A DNA stretch of 64,000 nucleotides, taken from assembly GCA_037176885.1 (NCBI GenBank), contig JAWWNJ010000023.1:1736001-1800000 (forward strand), written 5' to 3'. A program made the translations under genes and the position numbers. This document shows, one piece after another, positions 21,902 to 33,300 of the stretch. How positions within the stretch are numbered: the stretch's first letter is position 1; the number at the start of each line of letters is the position of its first letter. The DNA is from Favolaschia claudopus. Lineage: Eukaryota > Basidiomycota > Agaricomycetes > Agaricales > Mycenaceae. The notes beneath the pieces were generated by a model. It was not told the DNA's origin and did not search any database. It saw nothing but the letters and a program-made list of their open reading frames with translations.

Positions 21902-24658
21902 CTACACCCCCTTGATCCCCAACTCCTCCGCAATAATCAACGCCGCCTTCTCCCCAACCACCAACGCCGAATTATACGTATTACTCCCCACATTCGTCGG
22001 CGCGATACTCAGATCCGCGACCTTGAGATTTTTGACACCATATACGTTCAAATGCGCGTCGACGACGCCACCTTGGTCGCGGGGTTTCATGGGGCAGGTT
22101 CCCAGCTGAAGGAGAAGGGAGAGTGTTAGCGTGGTGTTTTTAAAGGGAATGGAGGAAAGGGACAGCATACCGAATGCCAGGTGGTAGCGACTACCTCAAG
22201 GTCAGCACGACATAATCGAATGCATAAACACGTCGACAGCTCACCCGTAGCTCGATGGAACTTATCAATCGCGTCGTCATCCGCCTTCGAATACCTGTTT
22301 CTCGCGTTAGCCAACACCATCCATCCCACAACGATCGCTTCGACAAAAACAAGACATACGCAATATCAGGCGCATCAATCCCCACCGGCCCCTCCGCCGT
22401 CCCACACCGCGCCTCACTCCCCTCATCAAACTGCGGATGCTCCAACGCGAATTCTCCACGATAGGAATCCATACGTCGGCCCATCTCGCGGGACCACTTG
22501 TATGCCCATCGGAGGACGGTGAGGTCTTCCTCTCTGCAATGAGCATTGAGTTGAGTTGTATGTAGAGAGCAGACGGAGTGTAAACGCACTTCTCGAGGAA
22601 CCCAGGATCAATATCCAAAGGCGCGTACGGGTCCGTGGATTGAATGTGCGTGCGACCGGTAGAGGCGGGGTATTCCTGCCGATGAGGTCAAAACAAGGGT
22701 CAAGGAAATCAAAGAGAAGAGAGCCAGAAATCTACGCACCGTGTAATAAGTCATCATATAGAACCTCCCTTTCGCCAACGCATTCGCCCCAGTATACCCC
22801 GAAATCGGGCCAATCCACATTACTGGTTTGTCCGGCTGGTTGGCGAAAAAGTCGTTCCAACGGCGAGTGAAGGTGGGTCCGAGAACCTCGAGGTCGGTGG
22901 AGTTGGGCCGAATTTTGATGCCTGCTTCGATGCCGCTGCAGAGTGAAGAAAAAGAAAAAGAGTTCGTAGGTTAGGTCGAGGGTAGATATTCAGAGGAGTG
23001 CGAAAACGAACGCACTTGTGCGCCATGTTGCCTTTCTCTTTGGTGTCGCTGAGCCAGCGCTCTTCGAAGGCTGTCAAGGAATTCTTTCAGTCAGCAGGAA
23101 TCGTGCAGCATATAGTAGAGAAGTGAATACTTTTTATGGTCTCAGCGGATCCATGCCAAATATCGTCCATGGTATTCTCCGCATCCGCGGTGTGGTACGG
23201 GAGTAACAACAAGTTATGATCTGCCGGCCAAAAGAAAATATGAATGAGACGCTGAAGAGGAAAAACACGTAGAGTGCTCACCGTTATAGTTCTCCCCAAC
23301 ACCCGGCAGGTCGACGACCTGCATGATATCGTGCGCTTTGAGAATTTTCGAGGCACCGATTCCAGAGCTTGGATTCGCGCTCGTGAGTCACGAAGCGCAT
23401 TTAATTACTGATAGCAAAACCTCTCTCACCGTTCGAGAATAGCAGGCGACCCAAACGCCCCACCGCACACCACGACCAAGCGCGACGCATGCACCGTCAC
23501 GACGGCGTTCTTGTCGGCAGTTTCGGGAGCGTGGCTGATGTATTCTACGCCAACTGCGCGGTCGCCCCTAAAGACGAAAACCAAATCAGGAATGGAAGAC
23601 AGAGTTAAAAGTGCATATGTACTCGAAGATAACCCGCTTCACCCGAGAATGCACTATGATCTCGAGATTCTTGTTGTGCGACTGGTTGTATAGGTAGTGG
23701 TGTGCGGCGTCGGAGCGGCGGCCATTGTCGATCGACATGTATCTGCAGCAGCGCTTTTTCAAGATATCCACTCGAGTGCAGGGGCGACGTTGAACTTCTT
23801 ACCTAGCCCAAGGCTAAATGAAACAATCAGCAAATGGGTATGCATATACTATAGAAAAAAAAAGGACGCACACTGTACACATTGACCGACTCTGCCAAGA
23901 GATCATTCGTATCGTCCTTCGACAGCCGTTCCTTGTCCCGCGCAGCGGCAACCGCAAGATAATGTTTAGCGATTTCGGTCTGCATTGTTCTGGTGACTTT
24001 GATGGGACCGGAGGTGCCGTGGTTGGGGGCGGCGGGTTCGTAGGTTTCTGCCTGCAACAGGTAAAGAAGTCAGTTAGTACACGTCAAACGAGCGAGCGGC
24101 GGGATTTGAAGTCATAGAAACGATAATGTACCTTGTTAGCGAGCGGAACGAGGTCTTTCGCGCCCCATCCAGGATTGGCTAGGTTCTCCCAGTCGTCGTA
24201 GTCGGACGGGGAGGCGCGGGTGTACATCATGACTGCCGGGCATTGTTTTCGCGTCAGTCGTCCGTACGGTACTCAGGGGGAAATGCTTGCGTACAGTTGA
24301 CACAACTCCCACCACCCACACCCTTCCCAGTGGGAATGATACACGGCCGACCATCCAGCGCCTTGCTCGGTTTCGTCAGATGAAAGGTAAAGGTTTCTCC
24401 GGCATCGTGCAGGTTGCGGAGATATCTGGCGGGCTGGATGTGTGTTGGGACGTCTTTGGTGTGTTTGCCGGACTCGATGATCTATTAGGGAGAGGGGTTC
24501 GCATCGACTGCGTACACTGGCAGTACAATGCTTAAACATACCAGAATCTTGAGACTAGGATCCGCAGCCGCCAATCGCCCAGCAACGACACAGGCTGTCG
24601 TTCCGCCTCCGGCGAAGATGATATCGTATGTCGACTCTGTCGCAGTTGGCTGGGACAT
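21902..24658 (-). CDS. GMC oxidoreductase, alcohol (methanol) oxidase-like, copy 2
   Basis: A paralogue of the GMC oxidase at 6521-9195, in inverted orientation. The ATG at 24658-24656 gives MSQPTATESTYDIIFAGGGT, with the FAD loop GGGTTACVVAGRL. Spliced exons give GKGVGGGSCVN|FMMYTR, RYMSIDNGRRSDAAH, LPGVGENYN, AKGRFYMMTYYT, EEDLTVLRWAYKWSREM, the active-site His in ATTWHS|LGTCPMKPRD, and NVGSNTYNSALVVGEKAALI. The stop is at 21902-21904. The 11-base exon is conserved (23803-23813), as is the intron splitting HS|LGTC, so both copies derive from one multi-intron ancestor. All joins keep frame, so it is apparently functional. Likely role: flavin-dependent alcohol oxidation producing H2O2; substrate not determinable here. 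Confidence 0.88.
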
Positions 24659-26199
24659 TGAGTGGATTGAAAGTCGACAACGCGAAGATAGGGCGTAAAT
24701 GGGGGATACCCACGTCCCAGCCTATTCCCGGAGGCCCTTTAAATAAGGGCCCTTGGCATAGGCTTCGATTTCTGTCCTCGTGGTATAATTCGGGACACTC
24801 TTGGACATTTGAATTGGAGTAAGTTATGAGCCGGATAGTCTTGCGTCCAGTCCGCTGACGCGAGATACATGACGCCGGGGTTGTGTGGTATGCCGCATAG
24901 AACGGTACTTAGCCTTGAATTGAAGACACTGACTGAGAATTGGTTGTCACAATGGGAAAGCGAGTCCAAGTGAATCCGATCTTGTAGGTTTGTTGAAAAG
25001 ATTCCGCAAGTTAAATAACGGCCCAACTCGGGGATCGAGGTAACTTTGGAGCTCAGTATGAGGGAGCGGCGGGGGGACATAGTGGCGTTCAGCAGCGTTT
25101 CAGGATGAGAATAGAGCGTGGAAGAAGCGAAACTGAATTATCGGATACGAAGAAGGTTAAGAAAACAATTATCGGGCGATGCAGCTAGTCTCCCGGAGGC
25201 AAAGGTATTTTGGAGAGTGAGCCAAGCTTCGCGCGCTACGGATCCCTAATATCTGTCGGTGTAACGTCCAGGTAGGCTGAAGGGAATTGGCCTAAGTACT
25301 CGGTATTGGGGAGACTAGATGCAGCATGTATCTCATAGCGACTCAAACAAAGTATTTCGAACGATCTCCAGGGAGCTCGAGCATAATAGTTACTTAGTCT
25401 ACTGTATTCCAAGAAATTCTTGCAGTTCGACCCTCCATCTGCGGTACCAACAAGTTATACCAGAGAGTCTCGAGTAGTTGAGCGCAAGTAGATTCTATAT
25501 GAATCACAAACTACATTATCGAAAATAGCGCGACGCGTGCAGTCTTCGCGCTTGAAGAACCCTCCGCAACGACCACGCACCACAAATTCACAGATTATTC
25601 AATCACTATACGCTGGCAGCGTCGCCCAGGTCTACAAGGCATTTATCAATGCATGCACATGGGTATGCAAGGACGTAGAGGCACAGACTAGTTTTCAGTT
25701 TTCTACTTCATTTGGGTTTGGCCATGGCCCATGCGCAGTGAAGCAGGGGATCGTCAATGTCGATTATTACGCCGACTGGGCCTATACCATAAACCGTCCT
25801 GCTTCGTTCGATTGAGCACAATCACCTCAAAACACGACTAACCTTCCACTACGTATAATTGCATAGCATAAAGAAAAACGACCGACCGTAGTACACATGT
25901 TCGTACCGTACAAGAAGAAGAAAGAGAAAAAGGAACACTTATCGACTTCCAACAACGACGGAGGGATGTACGTACGTTTCGGGGGAGACAAGCAATAGAA
26001 GAAAAAACCACCAAAAGAAGAGTGAGCATCCACGTCTCGCACAAGGGGATAGGCTGATAGGACGGACGGGTAAGGTCTCGGCTCGGTTGTGCAAATGCAG
26101 TTGCAAGTCTCCGCGTAGTTCGTTCGTTGCTAGTAAAGAGAAGAATAAGATAATCAGGACGGTTGTGTGACACGAAATAGATAGATCACTCACATCCGC
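24659..26199. other. Intergenic, 1.5 kb
   Basis: This holds the promoter of GMC copy 2 and the 3' flank of BuGZ. A plus-strand open frame at 25537-25815 (92 codons) has no recognisable motif. No repeat or RNA gene seen. Confidence 0.55.
24733..24751 (-). promoter_or_regulatory. AT-core palindrome in GMC copy 2 promoter
   Basis: GGCCCTTTAAATAAGGGCC is an inverted repeat with 7-base arms around TAAAT, 75 bases upstream of the GMC copy 2 start. It could serve as a TATA-like core element. Position and composition are the only evidence. Confidence 0.4.
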
Positions 26200-27715
26200 T
26201 CACAAGAAATCCTCCGCCCTCGCGCGTTTCTTTCCTCTCGGCTCATCCGGCGGCGGCAACGGGCGCGGCACAAAGTATCTCGCATGATACGCACGTTTTT
26301 CTTCCTACACCGCACGATCAGCTTCAACAAACACAGAAGAACAAGAGAAAAGACTTACGACAGAAAAGTTGGGATCCCCACCCACCCCATTCTCATCCGC
26401 ATTCCCAACCAACACCATCCCCGCCTTCGTCTCTGGATTCGTCTGCGCCCTCTCCGGATGCGGCAGCGTCGGCCCAGGCGGCTTCTCGGGCTTTGGCGGC
26501 TGCGAGTCCGCGGGCGGTGTAGACATGGCGAGGCCGCCTTGCGCCGTAGCAGCCGGGACGAAACTCGGCGTCGGGCGTGGCGGCCCGGGCGTTCTCACAC
26601 CAGGCGGCGTGCCCCCAGGCGGAATCATCCCGAGCGGGGGCGTCATTCCCGCGCCGGGGGGAGGCATCATTCCCGGCGGGCCTAGAGGGAAGCCTGGTGG
26701 AGGGGGCATACCGGGAGGGAGCATACCAGGAGGCATGGGCATTCCTGGGGGGAACATTCCGGGCGGGGGCATGGGCATGCCGTTCGGTCCTGGGGGCCCG
26801 GGAGGGAAGGGGAACATGCCGGGAGGCGGGGGGCTATGGGATAGTGTATGTTTCGTCAGCAAAGTGTAGCGAAAGAGAGAAGAAGGGTCTGACCCAGGGA
26901 AACCGGGAAACGGCGGCATTCCTGGCGGAGGCCCGGGCATACCGGGGGGCACCATCGGGAAACCTGGCGGCGGAGGCATACCTGGGGCGGGCATCGGCGG
27001 TTGGGCGTACGTCTGCGGACCGGCACCATAGACAGCGGTCGCGGCGGCTGAGGTAGACGCTTCTGCGGATGCGCCCATGAGCTTTTTATGTTGCTCGAGA
27101 AGGTTTCGCAACTCTTCCTCTGGGATGGCCTTATTCTCAACCTGACAAGAGGTCAATCAGCCATGTAGCACCCTCAGAAGTGGAGATACACACCTTGGGT
27201 CTCTTCGCCTGCGGCGCGCTGATGCTTCCCGGATTCAAGCCCAACTCGATCTCCTTGCGCCGCTTGTAGTCCGCCACATCAGGCGCCGGTATACCCTCCA
27301 TCCCGAAGATCTCAATCTCATACCCGTCGCGGTTCGGTAAGGCGTTTTCGATGCGTGGTAAGCTGCTTTTCCATCAGTAGCAAAATAAGACGGAGAAAAG
27401 ATACAAACTTTTCTGGCTCGAGTTTATGTACTTGCTGAATGTGGACTGCCAAACCACCTGCAGTGTTCAGTCGCCTGGGACACATACCGCACTTGAAATG
27501 CTTCGCTTTTTGATGTTGCATGAGAACTAAACGTTCAAAAGAGTTGGAGTCAGCTTCAAAGAATGAACGCAAAAAGAGTTACAAACCCTTCTCATCCTCA
27601 AATTCTCGTTCGCAATACCAGCACCAGGGACGGATAACCTGAAAAAATTAGTCAAAAAACTGAAGGATAGAAGAGTTGAAGCTTTGAATACATTCTTATT
27701 CTTCTTCTTGGCCAT
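26200..27715 (-). CDS. BuGZ/ZNF207-family zinc-finger protein
   Basis: The homologue of BuGZ (BUB3-interacting and GLEBS motif-containing ZNF207), which in animals binds Bub3, microtubules and the spliceosome. The ATG at 27715-27713 gives MAKKKNKN, then two tightly packed C2H2 fingers: [17 protein letters not shown] with [16 protein letters not shown], and [36 protein letters not shown] and [18 protein letters not shown] are the diagnostic linker. A long Pro/Gly/Met-rich low-complexity region follows ([15 protein letters not shown] repeats), the phase-separating part in animal BuGZ. A GLEBS-like [11 protein letters not shown] sits near the C-terminus, which ends RARAEDFL at 26200. It is about 410 residues with six introns. 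It shares a 319-base bidirectional promoter with DBP5. Confidence 0.88.
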
Positions 27716-28034
27716 TGCGAACGAGCAGGTTGAGGTTATGATTCAAACGGAAAGTTTGGCATTGTTGCTCAAAGGCTTCTGCGTCGCCGCCCTCGGCTCA
27801 CAAACCTGCCTAAATCTTTATTGTGGGATCGCCTCCGAATCGTCTCAATCCATCCTCCCGTCCCTCCCCTCACCACCCCGGGATCCTACAAGTTAGCTGG
27901 CTTCACGCCCTCCCGATCGGCTACAATCCGAATCCGAATCCAATCACGAATTACCTTGCTTGCTTGCTTCAAATTGAATTTAATCTCCTTCTCTAACTCT
28001 AACTCTCTCATCTGAACGACACGACTTCCTCACG
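27716..28034. promoter_or_regulatory. Bidirectional promoter between BuGZ and DBP5
   Basis: The 319 bases between two divergent start codons are the only room for both promoters. The DBP5 side is pyrimidine-rich (CTCTAACTCTAACTCTCTC near 27990-28010), a common feature near fungal transcription starts. No TATA box is evident. Co-regulation of two mRNA-metabolism genes is plausible but inferred. Confidence 0.5.
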
Positions 28035-30042
28035 ATGGAAAAAGACGCAGACGGTTTCTACACCCCTGGTTCAGTCACCGACACGTCCTCGTCGCGTCTG
28101 AAAAAAAAATCTAATCAGTTTCGATAATACAGTTGCTGCTGCTGCTGCCAGTGCGTCGGACGCTGGTGAAGAAAAGCGAGGTCGGTCTAAATCTCTCTGG
28201 CGGATACGTGTGGAAGGTTGACATTGCGGCGGCCATGCAGCACCCAATGCGGACTTGATCAAGTCCACTTTCGAAGTTTCTGTATGTCGCGGCGCAAGAC
28301 TCGCATTCAAATTGATACTACATACCTCTACTTCAACATATAGGTAACCCTTGCGGACCAACAAGGCGACCCCAACTCGCCTCTACACAGTATCAAAACT
28401 TTTGAAGAATTGGGCTTGTGTGTTTATCCTCTTCACTTCTTCTCCGATTTATTCCTCATGCTACCATTAGACACCAAGACCTCCTGAAAGGAATCTACCA
28501 CCTGGGATTCTCCAAGCCGTCAAAAATCCAAGAACGCGCCTTACCTCTGCTGTTAGCTAACCCGTACGCATCTCAAATAAGATCTTGACAAAGAAATGTC
28601 ACTCACACAATATCTGGTATACATAGACCAACGAATATGATCGGCCAATCTCAATCTGGCACCGGCAAAACCGCTGCATTCGTACTGACGATGCTCAGCC
28701 GAGTCGATTTCACGAAAAATACCACCCAAGTATGTATTTCGCACACCTCTCATTCTTTTTCTCATATGCTGTTTCGTTGACGCTTCCTCTCTCTAGGCCG
28801 TCTGCCTCGCCCCCTCCCGCGAACTCGCCCGCCAAATCATGTCAGTCGTCGTCAACATGGGCAAATTCACCCCCGTCCAAACCGAATACGCCATCAAAGA
28901 CCACATCCTCCGCGACTCCGGCCCCATCACCGCGCACATCGTCGTCGGCACCCCGGGCACCATGTACGACTTGATGCGGAAACGAATCATCAACGTCGCG
29001 GGCATCAAGGTGTTTGTGTTGGACGAGGCGGATAACATGCTGGATCAGGATGGGTTGGGGGATCAGACGTTGCGGGTTAAGAAGTAAGTTTGTGCTCTCC
29101 TTCGTGGGATTCAACTAACTTATTCAACCCTTTAATTCCTCCGCGAGTATGCTCCCCCGGGACCACCTCCAAATCCTCCTCTTCTCCGCGACCTTCCCCG
29201 ACCACGTCCGCACATTCGCCTCCAAATTCGCCCCTGCTGCCAACAAAATCGAGCTCCAAAAGGAAGAGCTCAGCGTCACCGGCATCCGGCAGTTCTACAT
29301 GGACTGCAAGAACGAGGAACACAAATACGATATCCTCGTTCGGTTGTACGCGCTGTTGACAATTGGGCAGAGTATCATTTTTTGTCAGGTGCGTTGCTCC
29401 TATCTCTTCTTTTCTCTTTTCTCTCCTCGTATCGATCGTTGACGACCCCTCGCAGTACAAACACACCGCCGACCGAATCTCCGCCCGCATGACCGCCGAG
29501 GGGCACAAAGTCGCCTCCCTCCACGGCGCCAAAGACCCCGCCGAGCGCGACACTATCATCGACGACTTCCGCGACGGAAAGGAAAAAGTCTTGATAACGA
29601 CAAACGTCATCGCGCGCGGGATCGACATCCTCCAAGTCAATATGGTCGTCAACTACGATTTGCCGCTTATGTACGAGAGGAATACGGGAAATGGGGGCGA
29701 GGGAGGGCATTTCGATAAGCCGGATATTGAGACATATATTCATCGGATCGGTTAGTCTCCTTCCTTCTTTCCTTCTGCCTTTTCCTCCAAGTCAACAACT
29801 AACGAGACAAAATACGCAGGTCGAACAGGCCGCTTTGGACGACGAGGTATCTCGATCAACTTTGTGCACGATAAGAGAACGTGGTTGCAGATGGAGCAGA
29901 TTGAGAAGGCGACAGGGCGAAAGATTATGAGGATTGAAACTAACGATGTTGATGAGATGGAAGAGGTGTGTTCTCTCTCTCCTTGAAATGCTCGGACCTG
30001 GCTGACGAGTTCCTATAGAAAATGAAGGAGGCGCTGAAGTAA
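28035..30042 (+). CDS. DBP5: DEAD-box RNA helicase DBP5/DDX19, mRNA export
   Basis: The ATPase that remodels mRNPs at the cytoplasmic face of the nuclear pore, activated by Gle1/InsP6. The ATG at 28035 gives [11 protein letters not shown], then an Ala-rich exon, then [19 protein letters not shown]. The Q-motif region is [20 protein letters not shown] with [16 protein letters not shown]. Motif I is SQSGTGKT, Ia APSRELARQ, Ib GTPGT, II DEAD in [34 protein letters not shown] and [15 protein letters not shown]. The Dbp5-specific [14 protein letters not shown] and [14 protein letters not shown] block ([16 protein letters not shown]) are present. The stop is at 30040-30042; about 500 residues. An early frame break disappears when the first intron (after CCT G) is removed. 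A loop [18 protein letters not shown] precedes motif VI. Confidence 0.95.
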
Positions 30043-30342
30043 TTAATGTGCTCGTGTTCTTGTAGCTGTAATTTTTATGATCTTGTACTGGTCTTCTTGG
30101 AGCGAGTAAAGAAACACTTCGGAGCGCATATGTCAGTTTGAAAACTGTATCTCTATTCAATTCTATCGTGATTATACTTCGTTAGTTACAAGAAAAGCGT
30201 GTGGTGTAAAAATTCAAATGCGTGCGTGATATGCGAGGTAAGTACAGAAAGCGAGGAATAACGTGCGGCAGTTAAAAAATCAGGACGAGGTTGCTTGGGC
30301 AAACGCGATGGCCACGGTCTGGAGGCGATGTCAGAATGAGAA
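30043..30342. other. Intergenic, convergent 3' flanks
   Basis: 300 bases between the convergent DBP5 and FAS genes. AT-rich; no gene or repeat seen. Confidence 0.6.
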
Positions 30343-33300
30343 TCAATGTTGTAGAAGAAGAGCCGGGATATGCACCTCGGAATGGCTGAGCGATATCAAG
30401 ACCTTGGAAACCCCCTTCGAGTCAGCGGCGGTCTTGGCGTCTCCATGCAAGTTCACTACAGGCGCCCCGTTCTCGTCGCTGAGGATCTCAATGTCCGACA
30501 TGGCGGCAGCAGCTCCCTTCGACTGGACACCAAGAGACTTGAACACGGCCTCCTTGCCTGCCCACCGCGCGGCGAATGAGGAGGCAGGCGAAGGCTGAGC
30601 GCGGCAGTAGGCGATTTCAAGCGCCGTGAAGTTGCGGGTGACGAAGGTAGCGTTGGATGAAGGTACGGACGAGATGAGTTCTAGAGAGAATATTAGATTG
30701 AGACTCAGTCGACATGATTGCAGACAACGTACCTTGGTCGACACCAACTCCGACGACGCCGGCAGGCGTATCAAGGCTCGCAGCAATGGCAGCGACATTG
30801 GAGGCGTCAACAGACACCGATAAAGGCAGAGGTGCAGTGTACTTGTACGAGCCAGTCTTGACGTCGAGGGTGGCACGAGCGAGGGAGTTAAGAAGGACGG
30901 GTGCCTCCAACTCGTAGCTGTACGGCGGAGCCTCCTTGATCTTGACCAGGGAGTTCTTGATCATCATCTCACTCATCGCCTTGTAAGACTGTAGAGCGCG
31001 CGACTCGTGCCGAACTTTGTACGCTTCGTAGTGGGAGGGTTCCATGGTGGCGAAAAGGTAGCGGGGGTTCACGACCATAGCGATACCTCCGACTTGACCG
31101 AACCCGAAGGAAGACTAGAGGATAGAGGTAAGCAAACAGAGCTACGCCGAGGGTCAAAACGTACCATAACTCCAGCGCGAATACCGTCGGTGTGAACAGA
31201 CTTGGAAGGGAACATGAGGAAGCGACGTTCTCGGAAGTGGGAGTCAACGTTGCTGCGAATGAGTTGAGAAACAATTGTCAAGTCAGGTAAGCTAAAACTT
31301 ACTCGCTGTTGCGGTTGCCCGGAATGATGCCGCTGGAGACCGTCTGCAGCAGTCCAGCCATCTGCCAGGCAGCCGAGCCACCCTTGGAATGGCCAAGGAG
31401 ACTCTTCTGCGCGACGACCGGGACGGCGTTGCCTTGCGTGCGGCCAATTGTGCCGAAGATATCGTTCCAAATACGGGTCTCGTTCTCCTCCTGGAAATGG
31501 ATGTTAGCAAGGGAGATTGTTCAAGAGCAATCAACCCACGTTGGCCTTGGTGCTGGTGCCGTGGATGGACAGAACTCCGACATCATCCGCCGTCAAGCCC
31601 CAGACAGCAAGAGCCCGACGGATGGGCGCAACACGAGGGTCCGCACCCTGGAGCATTCCATACATGGCCAGGGCATCCTTGTCCTGTTGTGCAGCCTCCT
31701 TCTCAATGTTTGCAACGCGAGAGGCGAAGAATTCATCGTCGACGGGCTCCCCTTCCGACTTACGGAGCTGGATCTCTTCCTGGAGCTGGGAGTGCTCGTG
31801 GTTGAGCCATTGCGAGATTTGTGTCCGTCGGAAGGCAAGTTGGCGAGAGCGGTAAGCGAGGTCGAGAATGGGAAGGGGGCTCTTGGAAGATATCTGCCTT
31901 GCAACACTGAGGGGACCCAGACCAGGAGCAGGGATAGAACGACCGGCTTTGTCGCTATGGAACACAATGAGCTTGGCGAATTCAAAGACTAGATAATCAA
32001 GGACGTACGTCGAAGTGGAAGTGAAAGCAAGGATACCGCGGATCGGGCAGCCAAGATCCAACGCTGTCTTCGCGCTCATGACAATATGCACACCCGTACC
32101 TTGAGCCTCCATGAACTGTGGGGAAACAAGTCAGATAATACTCCCATGCATAAAAAAGAGCACGCACCCCGGCCCGCGTCGTTGTCGCTGGACGAGACAT
32201 CTCCGCCGGTTCACGACCCATCGCAAACTCAGTTTCAGCGTTGCTTGTGGCCTTCATGTTGGCGAACTCATACGAGCCTTCTTCACTGAGATCATCGAAA
32301 CCACCCGCAATCATGACCTTGGCTTTTCCAGAGAGGATAGTGTCGCAGGCGATTTCGAGCGATTGGAGGGCGGTGGCGCTGCAAACAGATTAATACGAGT
32401 GAGCAGAACTCGCTGGAACGACTCACCAGGCTCCGACTGGAATTTTCACTGGACCGCTGGAGGACATCAGCAGCAAGTTGATCCATCCAGCCGTAGTATT
32501 AATGAAGCTAAAAAGCTGTCAGTCAAATATCCCAAGGTATGCGATGCCACGTACGTTTCCTGAAGAATGTCGTTCTGTACCTCCTTTTCGTCCCGACGAT
32601 CCTTGAACATCTTCGCCATACTAACCGTTCCACCCATGCCGCTTCCAAGGGATGTGCCAACCTCCGACGGATGGATGTGCTTGTACAGTTCGTAGGGATC
32701 CGTGATACCCGACGCATTGAGAGCTTCGGCGGTGCAGACAAGAGCCCACAACGTCGCGCGGTCTGCTTGAGCGATGATGTCGTCCGGAATACCGTACCTC
32801 CCTGCATGCCATCCGGTGGGGATTTGACCAGCAACGGTGCGGCTGAAGGCGAAGCTCTTTGGAACTAAAACAAGAGCGCCTTTCTTGAGCTTGAAGAACC
32901 ATTGGCCACCTTCTCCGGCCCAAATGTCGCACTTGTCGCCATGCTGAAGCTTGAACTTGTGGGCTTCGGATTCGGCAACCTCGATCGGCTCGAGGTCGTG
33001 GATAAGTTCGATTTCCTGGTTGAAGACCTTCTTCTTGGGGTCATAGCCACGGAAGAGTTCAGGTTCTGTTCGTCGTTAGTTGTACGAAGGGAGACGATAG
33101 AATATGTGAACGCACCTATCAGACGCACGCCGGCGTGCTCAAGAATATCCTTCTGGTAACGACCCTTCACATCCTTGTCGTCAACCGGCTCCCCGGACTT
33201 GCTGTCGACCCAGCCCACATACAGAGATCCGTCTTTCAAACGTCCGTCGAAGTGCTTGATGTAACCCATAAGCCACGCCATCTCGATGCAGCCCTGGATG

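Noticed and set aside
25537..25815. 92-codon plus-strand open frame
   Set aside because: No ATG with supporting context, no motif, and no splice pattern; probably chance.
26369..26869. Plus-strand Gly/Pro-rich open frame of 166 codons
   Set aside because: It is the complement of the Pro/Gly/Met-rich region of BuGZ; compositional shadow only.
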